64,000 bases of DNA, from assembly GCA_047602055.1 (NCBI GenBank), contig JASGIG010000001.1, positions 3,596,001 through 3,660,000 on the forward strand, in the 5' to 3' direction. Below the pieces are notes generated by a model, which worked only from the letters and a program-made list of their open reading frames with translations, had not been told where the DNA came from and made no database searches. The DNA comes from JAODBQ01 sp047602055. Its GTDB lineage: Bacteria > Actinomycetota > Acidimicrobiia > Acidimicrobiales > Ilumatobacteraceae. Below are positions 1-7,947 of the stretch, piece by piece. The stretch's first letter is position 1, and each line of letters opens with the position of its first letter. The position numbers and the translations under genes are program-made.

Positions 1-730
1 GTTGGATGCCGAGACCCAGGAAGCTCAGGCTCGCCTCGGCGATCAGCGCGAATGCCAGCAGCAGCGGCAGCTGCACGAGGACCGGTTGGATCGAGTTGGG
101 CAACACGTAGCGCCACATCAGGCGCTTGCCGGAGGCCCCGAACGTCACCCCCGCCTGGACGAACGGCTCCTCGCGGACGGACAGCACACGGCTGCGCACC
201 AGGCGCATGACCGTCGGCGAGAACACCAGCCCGACGGCGAACATCGAGTTGATCAGGCTCGTGCCGAGGGCGCCGGTGACCCCGATCGCCAGGACCAGGC
301 CGGGGAACGACTGGATCGCCTCGACGCAGCGCATGATGACGGCGTCGACCTTGCCCCGGGCGAAGCCGTCAGCCAGGCCGAGGGGTACGCCGATGGCCAG
401 GGCGACGGACACCGCCAGCGCCACGGCGGCCATCGAGCTGCGACCGCCCCACAGCAGCCGTGACAGCACGTCCCGGCCGAGGTCGTCGGTGCCCAGCGGA
501 TGAGTCCAGCTCGGCGTCGCCAGCAGGAGGTCGTAGTTCTGCTCCTCGGGATCGAACGGAGCGATGAGCGGTGCGGCCAGCGACGCCAGGATCACCAACA
601 GCAGGAAGACGGCGGCCACCGCAGCGACCTGCTCTCGCCGGGCGAACGTTCGCATGCCGCGCAGCGGATGGCGACGACGCCGGGCGAACAGCTCCGGCAT
701 CACGGTGGTCGTATCGGCGACGACGGACAT
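1..730 (-). CDS. dppC: Peptide/nickel ABC transporter permease, DppC-type (3' end outside window)
   Basis: Second membrane subunit of an oligopeptide/nickel-type ABC importer. The reading frame on the minus strand starts at ATG 730 and runs off the window start, giving about 243 visible residues. It shows an N-terminal cytoplasmic stretch, a first membrane segment near residues 33-56, the family motif HPLGTDDLGRDVLSRLLWG, and an EAA-type loop (GASGKRLMWRYVLPN) that contacts the ATPases. The start codon overlaps the dppB stop as TGATG, so the two are translationally coupled. The C-terminus and any following solute-binding protein gene are not visible. Confidence 0.93.
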   Translation of the reverse strand, partial: MSVVADTTTVMPELFARRRRHPLRGMRTFARREQVAAVAAVFLLLVILASLAAPLIAPFDPEEQNYDLLLATPSWTHPLGTDDLGRDVLSRLLWGGRSSMAAVALAVSVALAIGVPLGLADGFARGKVDAVIMRCVEAIQSFPGLVLAIGVTGALGTSLINSMFAVGLVFSPTVMRLVRSRVLSVREEPFVQAGVTFGASGKRLMWRYVLPNSIQPVLVQLPLLLAFALIAEASLSFLGLGIQ

Positions 731-1737
731 CACAGCTGGATCCTCGGATCGACCTTCGGATAGAGGAAGTCGACGATCGTGTTGATCGCGATGACCCACA
801 GCGCGAACACCAGCAGCGCGCCCTGGATGAGCGGGTAGTCACGGCGCTGGACGGCGTCGACGACGAGTGAGCCCAGCCCTGGGATGGCGAACACCGCCTC
901 GACGACGACCGTCGCGCCGAGCAGCCTGCTGGTGATCAGCCCGATCACCGTCAACACGGTGACGCCGGCGTTGGGAAGTGCGTGGCGGTAGAGGATCGCC
1001 CGCGCTCGCAGGCCCTTGGAGCGGGCCGTGCGGACGTAGTCGCTGTGCAGCGACTCGACGAGCGAGCCGCGCAGCTGCCGGGAGACCTCGGCAGCGCCCG
1101 ACAGCGACAGCGCCAGGGCCGGCAGCAGGGCGTGCTGCAGGAACTGCCACGGACCCTCGGTGATCCCGGCGAAGCCGGTCGCCGGGAACCAGCCGAGCGT
1201 CAGCCCGAAGTACGTCGCGAGCATCATCGCCAGCCAGAAGCTGGGCACGGCGACGCCGAGCGTCGACATCCCGACGAGTACCCGATCGGCGGCACGTCCG
1301 TTGCGTCGCGCCGCGGCGATGCCCATCGGCACACCGATCAGCAGCGACAGCGCGACGGCCAGGGCGACGATCTGCAACGTCGCCGGCAGCCGCTGGCCCA
1401 GGATCGTGGTGACCTTCTCTCCCGAGTACAGCGACTTGCCGAGATCGCCGTGCAGGACGTTGCCGAGCCAGTGGAAGTACTGGTTGAGCAACGGCTTGTC
1501 GAGGCCGAGCTGCGCTCGCAGCTCGGTGACCTGATCCGGTGTGGCGTACTCACCGAGGATCGCCGTCGCCGGGTCGCCGGGGATGATCTGCAGCACCGCG
1601 AACACGACGACGGTGGCCAGCAGCAACGAGACGACGCTGAGACCGAGGCGGCGCAGCACGCGGCTGATCTCCGTCCACGCCGGCGCCGAGCCGATCCGCC
1701 GCCGCGGCGCCGTGGCCGATGTCGTCGCCGTCAACAT
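730..1737 (-). CDS. dppB: Peptide/nickel ABC transporter permease, DppB-type
   Basis: First membrane subunit of the importer, 335 residues, the usual DppB length. The first membrane segment lies near residues 32-50 and is followed by the family signature IPGDPATAILG and a large periplasmic region. The EAA loop near residue 230 reads DYVRTARSKGLRARAILYRHALPN over its span (positions only partly conserved), and the C-terminus ends VDPRIQL, typical of the family. The start overlaps the dppF stop by 7 bp and the stop overlaps dppC as TGATG, so dppD-F-B-C form one operon read leftward. Substrate (peptide, nickel, glutathione or other) cannot be told from the permease. Confidence 0.94.
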   Translation of the reverse strand: MLTATTSATAPRRRIGSAPAWTEISRVLRRLGLSVVSLLLATVVVFAVLQIIPGDPATAILGEYATPDQVTELRAQLGLDKPLLNQYFHWLGNVLHGDLGKSLYSGEKVTTILGQRLPATLQIVALAVALSLLIGVPMGIAAARRNGRAADRVLVGMSTLGVAVPSFWLAMMLATYFGLTLGWFPATGFAGITEGPWQFLQHALLPALALSLSGAAEVSRQLRGSLVESLHSDYVRTARSKGLRARAILYRHALPNAGVTVLTVIGLITSRLLGATVVVEAVFAIPGLGSLVVDAVQRRDYPLIQGALLVFALWVIAINTIVDFLYPKVDPRIQL

Positions 1738-2819
1738 CCCGGGCCACCAGGCGTCGGGCCCCCGGTCGGCCTGAGCCCGACCGCGACCTGTTCGAGGTGC
1801 CGCTCCCCGGACGCGCCCGGCACCCCGTGGATGCCGGCGAGCGCGAGCTCACCGACGCGGTGACACGACACGGTGCGGCCCGGACCGGGGCTGGTCGGCA
1901 CCGGCGGCTCGGTGCGGCAGCGGTCGATGACGAACGGGCACCGGGTGTGGTAGCGGCAGCCGGGCGGCGACGACGACGGATCGGGGATCTCGCCGCTCAC
2001 CAGCGAGACGCCGGCGGCGAGCCGTGCCGGTTCCTCGATCGTCGGCACGGACGAGATCAGGCCCGCCGTGTAGGGATGACGCGGGGCGGCCAGCAGGTCG
2101 TGCGTCGGCCCGATCTCGATGAGCTGGCCGAGGTACATCACCGCGGTGTGCTGGGAGATGTACGGCAGCAGGCCGATGTCGTGGGTGATGAACAGGATCG
2201 TCAGGGTCAGATCGGCCTGCAGCCCGCGCAGCAGCTCGAGGATGCCGGCCTGCAGCGAGGCGTCCAGCGCCGACAGCGGCTCGTCGCAGACCAGCACGGC
2301 CGGTTCGAGCACCAGGGCACGAGCGATGTTGACCCGCTGCTTCTGTCCGCCCGAGAGCTGGTGCGGGTAGCGACCGAGCAGCTCACCCGGGAGACCGGTG
2401 CGCTCGTAGAGGTCCCAGGCGCGGCGCATGGCCGGGCGGTCGAGTCGGTGCTGGCTGCGCAACGGCTCCAGCAGGTTCTCGCCGATCGTCCGCCGGGGAT
2501 CGAGCGCCGAGTGCGGATCCTGGAAGACCATCTGGGCGACCGAGCGGTGCTGGCGCAACCGGCGACCCGACAGCGAGGCCATGTCGACGCCACCGAGCCG
2601 GGCACGTCCGGCCACGACCGGCGCGAGCCGCATGATCCCCTTGCCGATGCTCGACTTGCCCGAGCCGGACTCACCGATCAGTGCCAGCGTCTCTCCCGTG
2701 GCGACGTGGAACGAGACGTCGTCGACGGCGCGCACGCGGTGACGCCCGACGGCGTACTCGACGGTCAGGTTGGCGACGTCGAGCGCGAGCTCGGAGGCAG
2801 CAAGGGCGTCAGCGATCAT
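1731..2819 (-). CDS. dppF: Peptide/nickel ABC transporter ATP-binding protein, DppF-type
   Basis: Cytoplasmic ATPase of the importer, 362 residues. Walker A is GESGSGKS at about residues 49-56, the signature is LSGGQKQRV, Walker B is VLVCDEPLSALD, and the C-terminal oligopeptide-transporter domain shows HPYTAGL and a Cys-containing GCRYHTRCPF segment. ATG 2819 is chosen because it overlaps the dppD stop by 11 bp and leaves a normal DppF N-terminus; an open frame continues upstream but has no domain. The last ~30 residues (Gly/Pro-rich) are an unusual tail overlapping dppB. Confidence 0.92.
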   Translation of the reverse strand: MIADALAASELALDVANLTVEYAVGRHRVRAVDDVSFHVATGETLALIGESGSGKSSIGKGIMRLAPVVAGRARLGGVDMASLSGRRLRQHRSVAQMVFQDPHSALDPRRTIGENLLEPLRSQHRLDRPAMRRAWDLYERTGLPGELLGRYPHQLSGGQKQRVNIARALVLEPAVLVCDEPLSALDASLQAGILELLRGLQADLTLTILFITHDIGLLPYISQHTAVMYLGQLIEIGPTHDLLAAPRHPYTAGLISSVPTIEEPARLAAGVSLVSGEIPDPSSSPPGCRYHTRCPFVIDRCRTEPPVPTSPGPGRTVSCHRVGELALAGIHGVPGASGERHLEQVAVGLRPTGGPTPGGPGC

Positions 2820-3954
2820 CGTCGGACCCCGACTCGGTCGGCGCGGCGTGGATGCAGCGCACGGCGTCCCGCCGGTCCCCCACGAGCGCGGTCGGCCCCT
2901 CGGTGCACGCGGCGGTGGCGATGTCGCAGCGCGGCGCGAACAGGCACCCCGCCGGCGTCGACTCCGGCGACGGCACGCTGCCCGGGATCGCCCGCAGCGT
3001 GCTGCCATCACCGGTCAGGCTCGGCCGGGCCTCGAGTAGGCGGCGGGTGTAGGGATGCCGTGGGCGCTGCAGCACGTCGGCGGTCACCCCCCGCTCGACG
3101 ACCTCGCCGGCATACATGGTGACGACGTTTGTCGCCACCTGGGCGATCACGCCGAGATCGTGGGTGACGAGGACGACGGCCATGTCGTCCTCTTGCGCCA
3201 GCCCGAGGATCAGGCGCAACACCTGCGCCTGAATGGTGACGTCAAGGGCCGTCGTCGGCTCGTCGGCGATGAGCAGCCGCGGCTTGCAGGCGATGGCGGC
3301 CGCGATCATGGCCCGCTGGCGCAGCCCTCCCGACAGCTGGTGGGGGTACTTGTCGTAGCTGCGCCTCGGCTCGGGGATGCCGACGTGTCCGAGCATCTCG
3401 ACCGCCGCCGATCGTGCGGCTGCCTTGCCGGATCGCGTGTGGGTCAGGATGCCCTCGCTGACCTGGCTGCCGATCGTTCGCACGGGGTTCAGCGCGGTCA
3501 TCGGCTCCTGGAAGATCATCGCGATCTCGGGGCCGCGCAGGTCGCGCAGCTCGTCCTCCGAGCGGCCGAGGATGTCGACGCCGCGATAGCGGACCACGCC
3601 GCCGTAGGTCGTGCGATCAGTGGGGTGCAGGCCGAGCAGCGCCAGGCCGCTGACCGTCTTGCCACTGCCGGACTCGCCGACCAACCCGGTGATCGTCCCG
3701 GCCTCGACGGTGAAGGACACGTCGCGCACCGAGTGGATCGGGCCGCGCTCGCCGGCGAACGTGACGGCGAGGTGCTCGACCTCCAACAGCGGCGCCGACG
3801 GATCGAAGCCGTCGACGATCCCGTGTCCGGCCCGGTACCGGCCACGACGGTGGCGCCGGCCGCCGGCCGGTCCCCCGGCGCGCGGTGATGTCGCTTGCTC
3901 GATCGTCTGCATGCGGCTCGGGGACCCCCTGCGTTCCCACGCCGCCGGCGTCAC
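2809..3954 (-). CDS. dppD: Peptide/nickel ABC transporter ATP-binding protein, DppD-type
   Basis: First gene of the dppDFBC operon and second ATPase of the importer. Walker A GESGSGKT, signature LSGGLRQRAMIA, Walker B LLIADEPTTALD and the C-terminal HPYTRRLLEARPSL plus GCLFAPRCD segment identify the family. The frame opens at GTG 3954; ATG 3912 is an alternative start that removes 14 residues of low-complexity N-terminus. A 16-bp dyad at 4029-4044 lies upstream and may be its operator. Confidence 0.9.
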   Translation of the reverse strand: MTPAAWERRGSPSRMQTIEQATSPRAGGPAGGRRHRRGRYRAGHGIVDGFDPSAPLLEVEHLAVTFAGERGPIHSVRDVSFTVEAGTITGLVGESGSGKTVSGLALLGLHPTDRTTYGGVVRYRGVDILGRSEDELRDLRGPEIAMIFQEPMTALNPVRTIGSQVSEGILTHTRSGKAAARSAAVEMLGHVGIPEPRRSYDKYPHQLSGGLRQRAMIAAAIACKPRLLIADEPTTALDVTIQAQVLRLILGLAQEDDMAVVLVTHDLGVIAQVATNVVTMYAGEVVERGVTADVLQRPRHPYTRRLLEARPSLTGDGSTLRAIPGSVPSPESTPAGCLFAPRCDIATAACTEGPTALVGDRRDAVRCIHAAPTESGSDDDR

Positions 3955-4028
3955 TGCCGACGGTCATCCGTCGCCCGTTCGCGGACGACTGATGACCGTT
4001 GTAGTCGATCAGGCTCCGATATGGCAAC

Positions 4029-4046
4029 TGGTTACTGTCAACCAAT
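4029..4046. promoter_or_regulatory. Candidate operator, dyad TGGTT-N6-AACCA upstream of dppD
   Basis: TGGTT and AACCA are perfect inverted arms around a six-base spacer. The block TGGTTACTGTCAACCAAT matches, at 15 of 18 positions, a second block at 4780-4797 between the HD gene and the CoA ligase gene. Location in two promoter regions of neighbouring units argues for a shared regulator, of GntR or TetR type by the shape of the site. The regulator gene is not in the window. Confidence 0.45.
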
Positions 4047-4092
4047 CGCGAAAGGAGGGCTGTCGGGCCGAGACCGCCGGTCCGCGGCGCTC

Positions 4093-4698
4093 CTACTTCG
4101 GGTCGAAGAACCGGGCGAGGAGCGGGCGGTAGTGGTCGAGGTCGTAGCTGCGATACGTCGGGTCGAACGCGGTCTGGTCGTACAGCGCGCAGAACTCCTC
4201 GCAGCGGTCGTAGTACGGCGAGTCGGCGTACGCGTCGCGGGCGTTGCGGTCGCCGTCGAGGTGGTGCCAGAAGTAGTAGCCCTGGAAGATCCCGTGGTGC
4301 TCGACCATCCAGTGGTTGGCCTCCGAGACGAACGGCTTGACGACGCCGGCAGCGATCGACGGGTGGTTGTAGGGGGCCAGCGTGTCGCCGATGTCGTGGA
4401 CCAGCGCACACAGCACGTACTCGTCGTCCCGGTTCGCCCGCTCGGCGCGCGTCGCCGTCTGCAGGCTGTGCTCCAGCCGCGAGACCGGAAAGCCGCCGTG
4501 ATCGACGGCGAGCATCTCCAGCTGGCGGACGATGTTCGCCGAGGCCACCGCCTGGGCGTCGGCGAAGTGCGAGGCGATGATCGCCCAGTCCTCCCGGGTC
4601 GACTCGGCGAACGTGGTGAACGTCGCCCGCCGGCCCTCCTGGGTGCCGACGCGACCGGCAGCGTCGTCGTAGATCGTGATGGGTTCTGCGGTGGTCAT
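4093..4698 (-). CDS. HD-domain protein resembling mixed-valence diiron oxygenases (PhnZ-like)
   Basis: A 201-residue cytoplasmic protein with an HD fold. Candidate metal ligands are His77 (in LEHSLQTA), His101-Asp102 (HDIGD), His112 (NHPSIAA), His129 or His134 and Asp174 (ALYDQTAFDP). This spacing, with LQTA and ALVHDIGD, resembles the HD-domain oxygenases typified by PhnZ more than hydrolytic HD phosphohydrolases; that is a pattern judgement, not a database result. The gene is transcribed toward dppD and divergent from a CoA ligase, with dyads at 4757-4768 and 4780-4797 in the shared promoter region. A role in oxidising an imported substrate is an inference. Confidence 0.6.
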   Translation of the reverse strand: MTTAEPITIYDDAAGRVGTQEGRRATFTTFAESTREDWAIIASHFADAQAVASANIVRQLEMLAVDHGGFPVSRLEHSLQTATRAERANRDDEYVLCALVHDIGDTLAPYNHPSIAAGVVKPFVSEANHWMVEHHGIFQGYYFWHHLDGDRNARDAYADSPYYDRCEEFCALYDQTAFDPTYRSYDLDHYRPLLARFFDPK

Positions 4699-4756
4699 GT
4701 GCGAAGGCTAGATCGGCACCCGAAGGCGTACGTCGTGGCGTTCGGCGGTCCGGCCG

Positions 4757-4768
4757 GGTTGAACAACC
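4757..4768. promoter_or_regulatory. Perfect 12-bp dyad GGTTG-AA-CAACC
   Basis: Arms GGTTG and CAACC are exact inverted repeats around AA. It lies 12 bp from the second copy of the TGRTT-N6-AACCA block, in the promoter region shared by the HD gene and the CoA ligase gene. It may be a second half of a compound operator; this is inferred from sequence only. Confidence 0.3.
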
Positions 4769-4779
4769 TGAAGGTCATC

Positions 4780-4797
4780 TGATTACCGTTAACCAAT
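4780..4797. promoter_or_regulatory. Candidate operator, second copy of the dpp/HD motif
   Basis: TGATTACCGTTAACCAAT differs at three positions from the block at 4029-4046. It sits 82 bp upstream of the HD gene start and about 36 bp upstream of the CoA ligase start at 4833, so it could control both divergent units. Confidence 0.45.
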
Positions 4798-4832
4798 TGC
4801 CGCCACTGGGTGGCCTGACAGGAGGAGCGTTC

Positions 4833-6362
4833 GTGGGTCGCTACCGCATGCTGGAGATCGCCGTCCGCCGGTTCCGGGACAATCCGTTCGCGACGATCGC
4901 AGGCGAGACGTGGAGCTACGAGCGCGTCCACGCCGCGACCATGGAGATCGCCGCAGGCCTCTCCTCGCTGGACAGCCCGCGCATCGCGGTGCTCGCCAGG
5001 AACCACCCGCTGTACATGGTCTCGACGTTCGCGATGGGCCGGGCCGGTGCGACCTCGATGGCGATCAGCAACAAGAACAAGGTCGGCGCCAACATCGACC
5101 TGTGCCGGCGCGGCGAGGCCGAGATGCTGGTCATCAGCGCCGACGAGCGCGAGGCAGCCGAGGAGATCGCCGCCGAGGTCCCGTCGATCCACACGATCCT
5201 CGCCTTCGACGGCCCCGACGAGGCCCAGCCCGAGCTGCTCGCCTGGGCTCGTCAGCAGCGCAGCCGGTTGTCGGCGCAACCACCCGGCCCCGAGTACATC
5301 GAGGGCCTTTCCCCGACCGGCGGCACGACCGGCGCGTCGAAGCTGGCCCAGAACTCGTCGCGCTCGCTCGACGTGATGGTCGCCAACGTCTGGGCCCGCC
5401 TGCCGCTCGAGTCGTACACGCCGGTCAACCTCGTGGTGCCGCCGCTGTCGCACGCCGCCGGAGCGTTCGCGTTGATCCTCACGCCGGCCGGGGTCCGCCA
5501 CGTCGTGCACGAGAGCTTCGACGCCGAGAAGGTGATCAGGGCCCTGGTGGACGAGCAGATCACCGACCTGTACCTCCCGCCCACGGCGATCTACAACCTG
5601 CTCGCCCACCCCGACGTCCGCAGCTACTCGTATCCTCACCTCCGCCACCTGTACTACGCCGGCTCGCCGATCTCCGGCGACAAGCTGCGCGAGGCGATGG
5701 AGGTCTTCGGCGAGGTGATGACCCAGTTCTACGGGCAGTCCGAGGTCCCGTTGACCGCCGTGTGCCTCACCCCGGCCGACCACGCCACCGCGCTCGGCGA
5801 CCACCCCGAACGGATCCTCAGCTGTGGTCGGCCGACGATCCTCACCGACATCACGATCCTCGACGACGACGACAACGAGCTCGCGCCGGGCGAGCGCGGC
5901 GAGGTCGCCGCTCGTGGTGATCTGGTGATGAACGGCTACCTCGGCGACGCCACCCGGGCCCCGCTCGACTGGCATCGCACCGGCGACGTCGGCTACTTCG
6001 ACGAGCTCGGCTACCTGTACCTGATCGACCGCAAGCGCGACGTGATCGTCTCCGGTGGCTTCAACGTCTTCCCGATCGAGGTCGAACAGGTGCTGTGGGC
6101 CCACCCCGCCGTGGAGGACTGCGCCGTGATCGGCATCCCCCACGAGAAGTGGGGCGAGCAGGTGACCGGCGTCGTCCAGCTCAAGCCGGGCATGTCGGCG
6201 ACCGCCGAGGAGCTCATCCTGCGCTGCCGCGAGGAGCTCGGCCCGATCAAGGCACCGAAGCAGATCGACTTCGTCGACGAGCTGCCGAAAAGTCCCGTCG
6301 GCAAGGTGCTCAAGCGCGAGCTGCGCGACACCTACTGGGAAGGCCACGATCGCAAGATCTGA
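4833..6362 (+). CDS. AMP-dependent acyl-CoA synthetase/ligase
   Basis: Activates a carboxylic acid to its CoA thioester through an acyl-AMP. Motifs in order: the P-loop-like SPTGGTTGASK, YGQSE, the adenylate-binding WHRTGDVGYFD, the hinge DRKRDVIVSGGFNVFPIEVE and the C-terminal catalytic lysine in KSPVGKVLKREL. The chosen start is GTG 4833, five bases after a strong GGAGGAG at 4821-4827; an upstream TTG at 4797 overlaps the putative operator and is less likely. The result is 509 residues, normal for the family. The acid substrate is unknown. It is divergent from the HD gene and probably co-regulated with it and with dppDFBC. Confidence 0.88.
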   Translation: MGRYRMLEIAVRRFRDNPFATIAGETWSYERVHAATMEIAAGLSSLDSPRIAVLARNHPLYMVSTFAMGRAGATSMAISNKNKVGANIDLCRRGEAEMLVISADEREAAEEIAAEVPSIHTILAFDGPDEAQPELLAWARQQRSRLSAQPPGPEYIEGLSPTGGTTGASKLAQNSSRSLDVMVANVWARLPLESYTPVNLVVPPLSHAAGAFALILTPAGVRHVVHESFDAEKVIRALVDEQITDLYLPPTAIYNLLAHPDVRSYSYPHLRHLYYAGSPISGDKLREAMEVFGEVMTQFYGQSEVPLTAVCLTPADHATALGDHPERILSCGRPTILTDITILDDDDNELAPGERGEVAARGDLVMNGYLGDATRAPLDWHRTGDVGYFDELGYLYLIDRKRDVIVSGGFNVFPIEVEQVLWAHPAVEDCAVIGIPHEKWGEQVTGVVQLKPGMSATAEELILRCREELGPIKAPKQIDFVDELPKSPVGKVLKRELRDTYWEGHDRKI

Positions 6363-6386
6363 GTCTCCGGCCGGCTCGAAGGCCCG

Positions 6387-6650
6387 ATGGTACGTATGGC
6401 ATCCATACTGGTAACGATCGATCGGGCCGGCAGGGTGGTGATCCCGCAGGAGCTGCGTCAGCGGTTGTCGCTCACGCCGAACACGGAGCTGGAGATCGAT
6501 CTCGAAGGCGACGTGATCCGGCTGATGCCACGACGGCGGCCGCCGCGCGGCGTCGTCGAGGTCGACGGCGTCCTCGTGCTCGAGCCGGTCGAGGGCATCG
6601 CCGTCACGGACCTCGACGTGCAGCGCTGGCGCGATGCCGACCAGCGCTGA
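6387..6650 (+). CDS. vapB: AbrB/SpoVT-type antitoxin, VapB-like
   Basis: An 87-residue DNA-binding antitoxin. The swapped-hairpin motif ASILVTIDRAGRVVIPQELR at the N-terminus is the AbrB/MazE/VapB signature. ATG 6396 is an equally good start. It overlaps the PIN-domain toxin gene by 17 bp, the usual antitoxin-first arrangement, and would be expected to bind the toxin and repress the shared promoter. Confidence 0.85.
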   Translation: MVRMASILVTIDRAGRVVIPQELRQRLSLTPNTELEIDLEGDVIRLMPRRRPPRGVVEVDGVLVLEPVEGIAVTDLDVQRWRDADQR

Positions 6651-7051
6651 TCGCTACGCCGCCGACACCAGCGTCGCCGTCGCGGCGTTGGACGGCGGTC
6701 ACACCGCGCACGCCGCGTGCCGCGCCGCGATCGCCAGTCGCCGCCCGGCACTGGCCGGGCACGCCGCGTTCGAGACCTACTCGGTGCTGACCCGGATGCC
6801 CGGTCAGCTCGCCGTCGACGGACCGACCGCCGCTCGCCTGCTGGCCCACGCCTTCCCGGAGTCCTGCTGGCTGACGAAGTCCGACGCCCGTGCGCTGCTC
6901 GACCGCTGCAGCTCGGTCGGCATCACCGGTGGCGCGGTCTACGACGCGCTCGTCGGCGAGGCGCGGCGACCGTCGGCTGCTGACACGCGACCAGCGCACG
7001 TACGACCTCCTCGGCGTCGACTACGAGCTGGTCGGCCTGACGGATCGTTGA
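6634..7051 (+). pseudogene. vapC: PIN-domain toxin VapC, frameshifted near 6965
   Basis: The first ~110 residues are a PIN ribonuclease: DTSVAVAALDGGHTAH carries the first acidic residue, and FETYSVLTRMPG and GGAVYDAL are typical. After about 6965 this frame becomes Arg/Pro-rich and runs to a stop at 7101 inside the next gene. The neighbouring frame instead reads DRRLLTRDQRTYDLLGVDYE, exactly the expected PIN C-terminus, ending at TGA 7049-7051. Deleting one base near 6963-6970 restores a full-length toxin. Without it the last conserved Asp (in TRDQ) is lost. Either a sequencing indel or a disarmed toxin. Confidence 0.75.
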
Positions 7052-7066
7052 GGGCCCGTCACCTGT

Positions 7067-7852
7067 CTACGCCGTCGACCAGGGCGGGCCGGCGGCGGTG
7101 AGCGCCGGCTCGACGAGCTCGGTGACCAGCTGGTCGGCACGCCGCAGCGGGGCGTCGTGGCCGCAGCCGTCGAGCACGACGAGCCGGGCGCCGGGCACGA
7201 TCGCCGCGGCGTCGGTCATCCCCCGCTGGTGGTGGGCGGCACCGTTCGCGCCGTAGCCGAACACGACGGGCAGGCGCAGGTCCTCGGGATGCCATGGCGG
7301 GTTGACGCGCAGGTCGCCCAGCTCGCCGACGAGCGCGGCGCCCTCCGAGCGGCGCTGGTCGCGGACCCGCTGCGGCAGCCCCTCCCAGCGCTGGTCGCCG
7401 ATCAGCCGGCGCATGAACCGCTCGGCCGCCTCCTCGGTGGTGCCCGGCTCGTCGACGGCACGCGAGCCGGCCGTAGCCGCCGGCCACCACGGCGCCCACG
7501 ACAGCGGCGTCTCGTAGATCGCCGCGGCAGCGACGAGCTCCGGGTGGCGCGCCGCGGCGGCGAGCGCGACGTTGCCGCCGTAGCTGTGGCCGATCAACAC
7601 GGCTCGGCGACCGTCGAGCACAGCGACGAGGTCGGCGACCTGGGCGTCGACACCGAACGGGCCCTCGTGCACCGACCGGCCGTAGCCGCGCCGGTCGTAG
7701 CGGACGACGCGGAACCGGCTGCGCAGGCGGCGGGCGACGCGGATCATCCCGGCGGCGCGGTCCATCGAACCGTGGACGACGGCGACGACCGGCGTGCCCC
7801 CGTCACCGTCCTCCTCGACGAACAGCCCGTGCTCGTGGGCATGGCGGCTCAC
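7067..7852 (-). CDS. Alpha/beta-hydrolase fold protein
   Basis: A 261-residue serine hydrolase of unknown substrate. The oxyanion-region HGSMDRAAG, the YDRRGYGRS segment, the nucleophile elbow GHSYGG (Ser90) and the C-terminal DGCGHDAP catalytic His are present. GTG 7852 is preferred because it overlaps the stop of the upstream mini-ORF as GTGA and starts just before the conserved region; an upstream in-frame ATG at 7900 adds 16 unlikely residues. It follows pyruvate kinase in the same direction. Confidence 0.85.
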   Translation of the reverse strand: MSRHAHEHGLFVEEDGDGGTPVVAVVHGSMDRAAGMIRVARRLRSRFRVVRYDRRGYGRSVHEGPFGVDAQVADLVAVLDGRRAVLIGHSYGGNVALAAAARHPELVAAAAIYETPLSWAPWWPAATAGSRAVDEPGTTEEAAERFMRRLIGDQRWEGLPQRVRDQRRSEGAALVGELGDLRVNPPWHPEDLRLPVVFGYGANGAAHHQRGMTDAAAIVPGARLVVLDGCGHDAPLRRADQLVTELVEPALTAAGPPWSTA

Positions 7853-7947
7853 TGGTGCGCCATCGGCGTGTGGGGACCTTCGCAGATCGGGGTGCACCAT
7901 CGAGCGAAGCGCACCGTGACGTTGATTCGCTCACTTCGCTCGCTCAT
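7849..7947 (-). CDS. Linker mini-ORF, 32 codons, between pyk and hydrolase
   Basis: Encodes a 32-residue peptide beginning MSERSERINVTVRFARW. Its ATG (7947) overlaps the pyk stop as ATGA and its TGA overlaps the hydrolase start as GTGA, so ribosomes could pass through all three. The first bases (ATGAGCGAGCGAAGTGAGC) belong to a dispersed repeat seen at other junctions in the window. Whether the peptide has a function is unknown; it may simply be a repeat tolerated because it keeps the frame chain closed. Confidence 0.4.
   Translation of the reverse strand: MSERSERINVTVRFARWCTPICEGPHTPMAHQ

Noticed and set aside
2..503. Plus-strand open frames at the left edge
   Set aside because: The minus strand encodes a clear DppC permease; the plus frames are Arg/Gln/His-rich shadows.
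6387..7051. VapBC as the mark of a mobile island
   Set aside because: No integrase, insertion sequence, direct-repeat boundary or base-composition shift is visible around it.
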